Below are positions 1-5,072 of a DNA stretch of 6,244 bases, one piece after another (within the stretch, counting starts at the first letter, position 1; each line of letters starts with the position of its first letter). Made by a program: the position numbers and the translations under genes. The notes under the pieces were generated by a model. That model saw only the letters and a list, made by a program, of their open reading frames with translations. It was not told the origin of the DNA and made no database searches. The stretch is from Desulfobacterales bacterium (GTDB taxonomy: Bacteria; Desulfobacterota; Desulfobulbia; Desulfobulbales; BM004): the NCBI GenBank assembly GCA_030621655.1, contig JAUXHH010000099.1, positions 1 through 6,244 of the forward strand, given 5' to 3'.

Positions 1-156
1 CTAAATGACCTAAAGGTCCCTCCTTCCAATCGCTTAGAGCCACTGAAAGGAAAAAGAAAAGGACAGCGCAGCATTAGAATCAATGAGCAATGGAGAGTTT
101 GCTTTAAATGGCGAAAGGGAGATGCATTTGACGTAGAAATCGTTGATTACCATTAG
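1..156 (+). CDS. higB: HigB-type toxin, RelE/ParE superfamily mRNA interferase (3' part only)
   Basis: The last 51 codons of a toxin gene whose 5' end lies outside the window. The reading frame is open from base 1 to a TAG at 154-156. The visible protein starts LNDLKVPPSNRLEPLKG and ends FDVEIVDYH. These match the conserved C-terminal half of HigB/RelE 'plasmid maintenance killer' toxins: the PP-NRLE-LKG segment, the GQRSIRINEQWRVCF strand region and the terminal VEIVDYH. Family members are about 90-100 residues long, so roughly 40 codons are missing to the left. HigB toxins cleave mRNA during translation and are neutralised by binding HigA. The stop codon overlaps the Shine-Dalgarno of the next gene (TAGGAGG, 154-160), so the pair is almost certainly one transcript with coupled translation. 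Toxin-before-antitoxin order is typical of hig loci. Family assignment is firm; RNA cleavage activity is inferred. Confidence 0.88.
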   Translation, partial: LNDLKVPPSNRLEPLKGKRKGQRSIRINEQWRVCFKWRKGDAFDVEIVDYH

Positions 157-167
157 GAGGTCTAAAA

Positions 168-464
168 ATGAAAAAAATGAACCCATTACATCCTGGCGAG
201 ATTCTGCTTGAGGAATTTCTCATTCCTATGCATTTAAGTCAGAATAAAATTGCCAATGACATTGGTGTAGCACCACGCCGAATAAATGAAATTGTACATG
301 GTAAAAGAAGGATTACGGCTGATACAGCGCTTCGCCTAGCCCATTACTTCAAGATGTCGCCACAATTCTGGCTTGGGTTGCAGATGGATTATGACCTTGA
401 TGTTGAAGAGGCCAGACTTGCCAGCCGCTTGCCAGACGAAGTCAAAACATATAAAGCAGCATAA
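168..464 (+). CDS. higA: HigA antitoxin, XRE-family helix-turn-helix (VapI/HigA type)
   Basis: A 98-residue antitoxin and DNA-binding autorepressor. It opens with MNPLHPGEILLEEFL, the HPGE-L-EE signature of HigA/VapI proteins. A helix-turn-helix spans about residues 23-45 (SQNKIANDIGVAPRRINEI). It is followed by the conserved GKRRITADTALRLAHYF segment (45-61) and FWLGLQMDYDL (67-77). HigA normally binds and inhibits HigB and represses the hig promoter; that promoter would lie left of the window. The start at 168 has a perfect AGGAGG at 155-160 with 7 nt spacing. A second Met at codon 4 (177) is possible but less well placed. The TAA stop (462-464) lies inside the left box of a putative attC site, consistent with higBA being the cargo of an integron cassette. 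Toxin-antitoxin cassettes are well known in large chromosomal integrons, where they are thought to stabilise the array. Confidence 0.93.
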   Translation: MKKMNPLHPGEILLEEFLIPMHLSQNKIANDIGVAPRRINEIVHGKRRITADTALRLAHYFKMSPQFWLGLQMDYDLDVEEARLASRLPDEVKTYKAA

Positions 465-518
465 CAATGTGAAACACGACGCGCTTGAACAGCGTGCCTC
501 TCACTAAAATCGTTATGT
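459..518 (+). other. Putative attC recombination site 1 (after higA)
   Basis: A 60-bp spacer element. The left box GCATAAC (459-465) and right box GTTATGT (512-518) contain a perfect 6-bp complement, CATAAC at 460-465 with GTTATG at 512-517. Inside, GTGA (469-472) pairs with TCAC (501-504), and CACG-A-C (475-480) pairs with GCGTG (492-496), leaving A479 bulged. Nested arms of this kind with an unpaired A are the shape expected of an attC, whose folded bottom strand is the integrase substrate. The left box departs from RYYYAAC at one position and the right box from GTTRRRY at one position, but the crossover triplet GTT is intact. The higA stop TAA (462-464) is embedded in the left box. Confidence 0.72.
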
Positions 519-534
519 CTTAAACTTAGTTCAT

Positions 535-1170
535 ATGCTAAAAATAACTGCTGTAATCCCCGCTTACAATGAAGCCAGCCGAATTCTTCATACATTAAAT
601 CAGGTTGAACCGTATGTTGATGAAATTATTGTAGTAGATGACGCCAGTACAGATAGTACAGCTAACTTGGCAAAAAAATATGGAGCTAAAGTTTTTACCC
701 AAACAAGTAACAAGGGTTATATCGATGCAATAAAATATGGCTTCAGGAAAGCCAATGGAGATATTGTCATTACACTAGATGCTGATGGGGAATTTTCAGC
801 TAAAGAAATACCTAATTTGGTTAAACCAATTATCGATGGTAGAGCTGATATGGTTCAAGGTCATAGAGACTCAGTACCTAGACCATCTGAAAAATTTTTA
901 ACATGGTTAGCACAGAAAAAAACAGATGTAGGTGACTCCGGTACAGGTTTACGTGCTATACGAACAAATCTAGCTAAATCATTAGAAATCAATGGTGCTT
1001 GTATATGTGGTGTGCTTTCCTTAGAAGTAGTTTCAAAGGGAGGACGTATAGTTGAAATACCTATTGTGTTACAACAAATTAATAAACCCAGAAAGATCGC
1101 GTGGTTCCATTTAAGGCAATTTTTTTACTTGTTACCATGGATTTTTAAAAAATTTAAAAAACAAATCTAA
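535..1170 (+). CDS. Family 2 glycosyltransferase (GT-A fold, dolichyl-phosphate-mannose-synthase-like)
   Basis: A 211-residue cytoplasmic glycosyltransferase of the GT2 type, which moves a sugar from a nucleotide-sugar donor to a lipid or glycan acceptor. Visible landmarks are the N-terminal strand ITAVIPAYNEA (4-14), the nucleotide-binding IIVVDDASTDST (31-42) and the metal-binding DAD at 82-84 within ITLDADGEF. Further on are DSGTGLRAIR (134-143), resembling the acceptor-side segment of DPM1-like enzymes, and a closing IVEIPI strand (172-177). The C-terminus is basic and aromatic (FYLLPWIFKKFKKQI) and may touch the membrane, but no clear transmembrane helix is seen. Length fits a minimal GT2 domain. 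The gene is AT-rich with many ATA and TTA codons, unlike the next gene. No Shine-Dalgarno precedes the ATG, which lies 16 nt after the attC right box. Donor and acceptor cannot be told from sequence. Confidence 0.9.
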   Translation: MLKITAVIPAYNEASRILHTLNQVEPYVDEIIVVDDASTDSTANLAKKYGAKVFTQTSNKGYIDAIKYGFRKANGDIVITLDADGEFSAKEIPNLVKPIIDGRADMVQGHRDSVPRPSEKFLTWLAQKKTDVGDSGTGLRAIRTNLAKSLEINGACICGVLSLEVVSKGGRIVEIPIVLQQINKPRKIAWFHLRQFFYLLPWIFKKFKKQI

Positions 1171-1236
1171 CAAATCGCTGCACAGGAATTTTGCTATGCT
1201 GCGCTTCGCAAAATCCTGTGAGCTCAGACTTTAGGC
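1165..1236 (+). other. Putative attC recombination site 2 (after glycosyltransferase), right box degenerate
   Basis: A 72-bp element. The left box ATCTAAC (1165-1171) matches RYYYAAC exactly and contains the glycosyltransferase stop TAA (1168-1170). The central palindrome is strong: arm 1181-1194 pairs with arm 1208-1220 over 13 bp, with one extra A (1187 or 1188) bulged on the left, around a 13-nt loop. The right box TTTAGGC (1230-1236) differs from GTTAGGC only in its first base. That G is part of the conserved crossover triplet, so this site may be impaired or fixed. A simple terminator is less likely because no T-run follows the stem and the R''-like box sits at the expected distance. Confidence 0.75.
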
Positions 1237-1263
1237 TTCGTCGAAAAAAACAGAGATGAAAAT

Positions 1264-2628
1264 GTGACTCCGCGCCACTCAAAAACATCTATCCCATTAA
1301 AGCGCAAGAAAGACGATTCCGAATCCGTTCTCATGAAAGCTTCTTTTGCCCACAGGGAAGGCAGGCTTGCTGAAGCGGAAAAAGGCTATCTGCAAGTATT
1401 GAAAAGAAAGCCTGATTGGGGACAAGTGCTGAATGCACTTGGAACGGTATTCCTGGACCAGTCCCAGCCGGATAAGGCCAGGAAAGTTTTTGAAAAAGCA
1501 GCCGATCTTAGACCTCCCAATTTTCCGGCATGCTATAACCTGGCCAGGCTGAAGCAGCGGGAGAACGATCACAAGGGTGCCATAAGTATTTACCGGGCCA
1601 TGCTGGAAAAGCAGCCTGGTCTTGGTGAAGCATGGAATAATCTGGGTGTCGCATACAGGGAAACCGGGGACCAGGATGAAGCCATCTCCTGCTTTCAAAA
1701 GGCAGTGGCGTGCGCTCCTGACATGGCAGAGGCATGGAACAACCTTGGCGTGGCACAGGACGAGTTTAATATGATTGAAAACGCTTCAAAGTCATACAGA
1801 AAGGCCATTGAGATACGGTCAGATTATACATCCGCCCACTTCAACCTCGGGATTTCTCTTCAAAAGCTCGGACAATTCAAAGAAGCCGAGGAACATTACA
1901 ACAAGGTGCTTGAGACCAAGCCGGATGATGAGGCAACAAGATTCATGCTCCAAAGCCTGGGGACATCGGCAACACCTGATGCCGCCCCGGTGGAACACGT
2001 GCGTAGGATCTTTGATCGGTGTGCCGGGACTTTTGAAAGGATCCTGGTTAAAGACCTGGAATACAAGACCCCTGAACTCCTGTTTGACCTTGTGCGCCCA
2101 TATTTGACTGAAGAAATGAATGTTCTCGATCTTGGCTGTGGTACCGGCCTGGGCGCTCAACTCTATCGGCCGTTTGCGAAAAGACTGACAGGCGTCGATG
2201 TATCGTCAAAGATGCTCGAAAAGGCAGCAGAGAAGAAAATCTACAACCAACTTGAGGTTTTTGACATACTTCAGGACTGGGACTTTCCCCAAAAATTTGA
2301 TCTGATATACAGCTCTGACGTTTTTGTATATTTCGGGAATCTGGATACGATCATCAGGTCCGCATCTTCATATCTTGTTTGCGGAGGTATCATTGCATTT
2401 TCAGTGGAAAGACTGGAAGACAACAGCATGGAGTACCGGCTCTTTCCCAGCGGCCGCTATGCACACTCACGGACATATATTCAAGATTGCCTAAGGCATC
2501 ATGGATTACAATTAATAGAGGAAACCAAATCAGATATTAGGAAGCAGTCAGGAAATCAGGTTAAGGGATTATTAATTGTAGCAAAAAAGGAGGTGTGTGG
2601 GTCGCATCTTAAGGAAAAATCGACCTAA
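1264..2628 (+). CDS. TPR-repeat protein with C-terminal SAM-dependent methyltransferase domain
   Basis: A 454-residue two-domain protein. About six tetratricopeptide repeats occupy residues 25-222 at a 34-residue period, with typical AWNNLGVAYRETGDQDEAISCF (123-144) and AHFNLGISLQKLGQFKEAEEHY (191-212) units. A linker with the family-typical RRIFDRCAGTFERILV (247-262) leads into a class I methyltransferase. Motif I is VLDLGCGTGLGA (287-298), the acidic SAM-ribose strand is LTGVDVSSKML (308-318), and the motif IV region is FDLIYSSDVFVYFGNL (345-360). The TPRs probably recruit a protein partner or substrate; the substrate is unknown. The start taken is GTG at 1264, within ATGTGA and without a strong Shine-Dalgarno. 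An ATG at 1333 (codon 24) would keep both domains and is possible. The last ~13 residues after LLIVAKK look like an extension running into the attC, where the TAA (2626-2628) lies. The gene is visibly richer in GC than its left neighbour. Confidence 0.9.
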   Translation: MTPRHSKTSIPLKRKKDDSESVLMKASFAHREGRLAEAEKGYLQVLKRKPDWGQVLNALGTVFLDQSQPDKARKVFEKAADLRPPNFPACYNLARLKQRENDHKGAISIYRAMLEKQPGLGEAWNNLGVAYRETGDQDEAISCFQKAVACAPDMAEAWNNLGVAQDEFNMIENASKSYRKAIEIRSDYTSAHFNLGISLQKLGQFKEAEEHYNKVLETKPDDEATRFMLQSLGTSATPDAAPVEHVRRIFDRCAGTFERILVKDLEYKTPELLFDLVRPYLTEEMNVLDLGCGTGLGAQLYRPFAKRLTGVDVSSKMLEKAAEKKIYNQLEVFDILQDWDFPQKFDLIYSSDVFVYFGNLDTIIRSASSYLVCGGIIAFSVERLEDNSMEYRLFPSGRYAHSRTYIQDCLRHHGLQLIEETKSDIRKQSGNQVKGLLIVAKKEVCGSHLKEKST

Positions 2629-2701
2629 CCATGTGCACTTGACGCCCTGAACCGGGCGCAAGTGAGACCAAACGTTGAAACTGTATAATAACTTGTTAGG
2701 C
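2623..2701 (+). other. Putative attC recombination site 3 (after TPR-methyltransferase)
   Basis: A 79-bp element. The left box ACCTAAC (2623-2629) matches RYYYAAC and includes the stop TAA of the methyltransferase gene (2626-2628). The right box GTTAGGC (2695-2701) matches GTTRRRY, and CCTAAC pairs perfectly with GTTAGG. The inner stem is 11 bp: 2636-2647 pairs with 2654-2664, with A2642 bulged and a 6-nt loop. About 30 unpaired bases lie between the stem and the right box, so the site is lopsided. A second, poorer right box (GTTGAAA, 2674-2680) lies just after the stem, where a compact attC would end. The true boundary may be there, with 2675-2701 then belonging to the next cassette. Confidence 0.76.
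2684..2689 (+). promoter_or_regulatory. Possible -10 box of a cassette-borne promoter
   Basis: A perfect TATAAT lies 28 bases before the ATG at 2718, between the attC stem and its right box. No convincing -35 hexamer sits 16-18 nt upstream (bases 2660-2667 read AAGTGAGA). It would therefore need an activator, or it may be chance in an AT-rich stretch. If used, transcription would begin near 2696, giving a short leader that includes the Shine-Dalgarno at 2705-2710. Confidence 0.3.
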
Positions 2702-2717
2702 CATAAAGGAATTAACA

Positions 2718-3140
2718 ATGCCCATTTTAATAAGAGATTTAAATGGTGGTGTAGGAGTATCCGTTACAGGTTGGGGAATTATTACAGAGAAAGAATATGT
2801 CGATGCTTTAAGGAAACACCTGACGCAAGACAATCATAAATTCAAGAAATACAGGTATTGTCTCTCTGATTGGACGGCAGTATCAAAAGTGACGATTTCC
2901 ACAAAAGCAATTGAGCTAATAGCTTGGTTAAGCAAGAGCGCAGCGCTAGTTAACCCAGACGTTGTTATTGCAACAGTAGCAGATCAAGATATTATGTATG
3001 GTTTGTCTAGAATGGCGCAGACACTAAGGGATGAAGCGGATTGGGAAAACGAGGTTTTTCGTAATAGGCAAGACGCTGAAGCCTGGATTAAGAAAAGAGT
3101 TAAAGAAAAATATGGGATTGATGATCCAACATTGGGCTGA
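2718..3140 (+). CDS. Small STAS/SpoIIAA-like protein of unknown function
   Basis: A 140-residue soluble protein with no signal peptide or membrane segment. The order of predicted elements is an N-terminal strand pair (3-20), a helix after TEKEYVDALRKHL (23-35), and a strand YRYCLSDWT (45-53). Next come a helix following STKAIELIAWLSKSA (61-75), a strand DVVIATVAD (81-89), a helix DIMYGLSRMAQTL (91-103), and a closing WENEVFRNRQDAEAWIKKR (109-127). This alternating pattern, with the 'VFRNRQDAEAWI' ending, resembles short STAS/SpoIIAA-like proteins found widely in bacteria, often without known function. The resemblance is from memory of the fold pattern, not a search. The start is supported by AAAGGA at 2705-2710 with 7 nt spacing. 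It follows attC 3 and is probably the cargo of the last cassette, but no attC is visible downstream. It converges with the pseudogene at 3201. Confidence 0.82.
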   Translation: MPILIRDLNGGVGVSVTGWGIITEKEYVDALRKHLTQDNHKFKKYRYCLSDWTAVSKVTISTKAIELIAWLSKSAALVNPDVVIATVADQDIMYGLSRMAQTLRDEADWENEVFRNRQDAEAWIKKRVKEKYGIDDPTLG

Positions 3141-3147
3141 ATTCGGA

Positions 3148-3174
3148 TTGCAATTCTGATGTGCTCCATTGCAA
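3148..3174. repeat. Short inverted repeat in the convergent spacer
   Basis: TTGCAAT (3148-3154) and ATTGCAA (3168-3174) are perfect 7-bp complements around a 13-nt loop, in the 60-bp gap between the convergent genes ending at 3140 and 3201. The stem is AT-rich and no T-run follows on either strand, so a strong intrinsic terminator is unlikely. It lacks attC-type boxes. It may be a weak terminator or chance. Confidence 0.35.
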
Positions 3175-3200
3175 GCCTCTTAATTCCAACATTAAAAAGT

Positions 3201-4922
3201 TCAAGACCCCAGAATAGATTCAGGGATAAGCACGAACCTGTTAAATTTAAACACCTTGTCTTCCCTCTTCACCTGAAAGCACACATAAGCGGTTTTGCCA
3301 TCATCCGACAACCCAATCTCCTGCAGAAGCTCTCTGGAAAACCGTACAAAAACACCCTGCTTGAAAAACTCATCCCTGCTTTTATAATCGTAGACCCCTT
3401 CCCAGTTCTGCCCCATCTGCTTCCAAATCAATTTCCTCTGCTTGGCAATGGGTTCCTGCTTAAAATGGTGGGGAAGAAAATGATGGCCGCAGCGCAGCCA
3501 GTCAAAAATGAGCAGTTCCCTGATCAATTCTTTGTCAGACCGGGTCCGTGTAACTTCAAACAAAAGTGAACTCATAAATTCCTGGGTTGGGGCCAAATCA
3601 AAAAAACTTCTTTGGCGGCAAAGCGTCAAGAGTGATTCAAAAAATGCAAATATGTCCTCTTCAGTTCTACGCAGATAATTCCATAAATTCCTGAAATAAC
3701 GGTTGTTATAAAACGCTTCAACACACTCCCCAAACCAGAACAAATCCTCGAGTTCACTCTTATCAAGCCATCTGTTTGCCAGCAACTCATAGGGCGGATT
3801 TTGGCATACCACCAAGCCATATTCCTCGATGGATTTGCTGATCGGTGTATCGGGCAGGATTTTCAGAAGCCCCATCTGGATGTAATGTGACCCGAGCGCA
3901 AATACCTCGGCAAATGAACATGCAAACGATTTTCTGTTCTCATAGGGCAAACCCAGGATGAGATCCAGGTGTAAATGGATAGTATCCAGAGAGACAAGTT
4001 TTCGTATATTGTGCTCAAGCTTTTCCAGGTCGCATTCTCGATTAATAGCTTTCAGGGTTTCCGGATTGGTGGACTGCACACCGATCTCAAATTGAAACCG
4101 GCCAGGGCTCACCTGCTCCAGGAACTGAAACATTTCTTCAGTAAAGCGGTCCGGCGCCATCTCAAAATGAAACAGAGTGTCTCCTGGCTGTTCCGCCAGA
4201 AAACGCCATATTTCAAGGGATCTTTCCGGAAGATCATTAAAGGTGCGGTCCACAAAACGGATAACTTTGGGGGGATTTTGCAGTATGGATTTTATTTCAT
4301 CAAAAACCTGAGAAGGTTGTAAGTGACGCACCCCCTTTTCAGATGCTGATAAACAGTAGGTACACCCGAAGGGGCAACCCCGGGAGGATTAATAATAGAT
4401 TTGCCTGTTCTGCAAAGGACCGTCAAAATCATCCTTCCTGTAGGGATTTTTGAACGTCTTTGTCTTGCCGCAGTTGTATTTTCTCTGCAGTTTTTTCCCT
4501 ACAAGATCATGATACAATGATTTTTCAACAGCCTCGATTTCCCCATGAACAACCGTGCATCGCCTGGAAACTTGAGATTGCAGGTTTTGAACAAGAGTTC
4601 CGGCCTGGGGGCCGCCTAAAACAATTGGCGTATCAGGAAGTATTTTTACTAAATCACTCAGTAAACGCTGAATGTATAAACTGTTCCAGATGTAAACTGA
4701 AAAAAAGAGCGCTTCCGGTTCACCCGACCCGATTCGCCTCAACATGGGGTAGTATGGATCATTGATGGTGTATTGTATGATCTCGGGCCGGCACTCTGGT
4801 ATGTTTTCCTCCAGGCCCGACCTCACATAGAAAAGTGCCAGACAGGAGTGAGTATACCGGGCGTTCAGTGCGATTAATTTGTAAAATAAAGGTTTCAAGG
4901 TGTCCAGGTGCCTAGGTTTCAA
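3201..4922 (-). pseudogene. B12-binding-like radical SAM protein (DUF4080 type), interrupted by an in-frame TAA
   Basis: One gene of 573 codons plus its terminal stop, read on the - strand and broken by TAA at 4391-4389 (codon 178). The N-terminal part (about 15-145) resembles the cobalamin-binding-like Rossmann domain of DUF4080 proteins: LIALNARYTHSCLAL, ALFFSVYIWN, PIVLGGPQAG and VVHGEIEAVEKSL. The frame continues unchanged after the stop with SSRGCPFGCTYC, the CxxxCxxC cluster motif (Cys 183, 187, 190; bases 4376-4353). The radical SAM barrel follows (VIRFVDRTFN, FEIGVQSTNPETL, HLDLILGLPYEN), then a C-terminal region ending at TGA 3203-3201. Relatives usually have Glu before the SSRGCPFGC segment, so a GAA-to-TAA change explains the break. 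A GTG at 4331 could restart translation, but neither fragment would have both the cluster motif and a complete barrel. No ATG start is seen; TTG at 4922 or 4898 is the best option. The reaction is unknown. Confidence 0.86.
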
Positions 4923-4924
4923 GG
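4890..4924. repeat. Direct repeat at the 5' end of the radical SAM pseudogene
   Basis: The 11-mer AGGTTTCAAGG occurs at 4890-4900 and again at 4914-4924, 24 bp apart. Read on the - strand, each copy supplies an in-frame TTG-AAA-CCT, so the two candidate TTG starts (4922 and 4898) are duplicates eight codons apart. The duplication may have altered or replaced the original start region. Confidence 0.5.
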
Positions 4925-4955
4925 GGAAAAACTTCCAAATCCTTATCTAAAACAA

Positions 4956-4980
4956 AAAGAGAAAAAATATTTTTCTCTTT
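4956..4980. repeat. A/T-rich perfect inverted repeat in the divergent intergenic region
   Basis: AAAGAGAAAAA (4956-4966) and TTTTTCTCTTT (4970-4980) are perfect 11-bp complements around the triplet ATA. The element lies in the 150-bp gap between two divergent genes, 34 bp from the pseudogene's first candidate start and 93 bp from the peptidase ATG. The position suits an operator or a transcript-end structure less than a simple A/T-rich palindrome; the stem has only two G-C pairs. The rest of the gap is AT-rich. A TATATT at 5025-5030 is a possible -10 for the peptidase gene, without a good -35. Confidence 0.5.
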
Positions 4981-5072
4981 ACAACTACTGTGAATCACTT
5001 TCCTTTTCTTCTGAGCGTGTTTACTATATTAGTGAATTAATAATCCTTTTTCTTATTAAATTTGTAACTGGA

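Larger units (their letters stand above)
1..3140 (+). mobile_element. Integron gene-cassette array (downstream part, no integrase in window)
   Basis: Four transcription units point the same way, and the first three are separated only by attC-like sites at 459-518, 1165-1236 and 2623-2701. Using the usual G^TT crossover point, cassette boundaries would be after 512, about 1230 and 2695. The glycosyltransferase cassette would then be about 718 bp and the TPR-methyltransferase cassette about 1465 bp. The stop codons of higA, the glycosyltransferase and the methyltransferase all fall inside the left attC box. The genes are unrelated in function and differ in base composition, as expected for independently captured cassettes. 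The left end lies outside the window; cassettes are oriented so that any intI/attI would be to the left. The right end is unclear because no attC follows the gene ending at 3140. The array call is an inference from site structure. Confidence 0.72.

Noticed and set aside
1181..1220. Strong hairpin after the glycosyltransferase read as an intrinsic terminator
   Set aside because: No T-run follows the stem, it has an unpaired A, and attC-type boxes flank it at the expected distances.
1297..1698. 133-residue open frame on the - strand inside the TPR gene, and similar frames at 1508-1756 and 1819-2160
   Set aside because: They lie opposite clear TPR and methyltransferase coding sequence and show no recognisable domain or ribosome-binding site.
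2586..2600. Shine-Dalgarno-like AAGGAGG near the end of the methyltransferase gene as evidence of a small downstream gene
   Set aside because: No reading frame of useful length starts at the right distance; it encodes Lys-Lys-Glu in the methyltransferase frame.
3181..3208. CCAAC...GTTC in the spacer after 3140 as a fourth attC
   Set aside because: The arms are too close (8 bases between), there is no inner stem, and the boxes depart from RYYYAAC/GTTRRRY.
3159..3569. 136-residue + strand open frame opposite the radical SAM gene
   Set aside because: It is an antisense shadow of the coding strand, which carries conserved radical SAM family sequence.
4353..4391. Frameshift or selenocysteine/pyrrolysine recoding as the cause of the split radical SAM gene
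   Set aside because: The frame is the same on both sides, and the stop is TAA, not TGA or TAG, so a plain nonsense codon is the simplest account.
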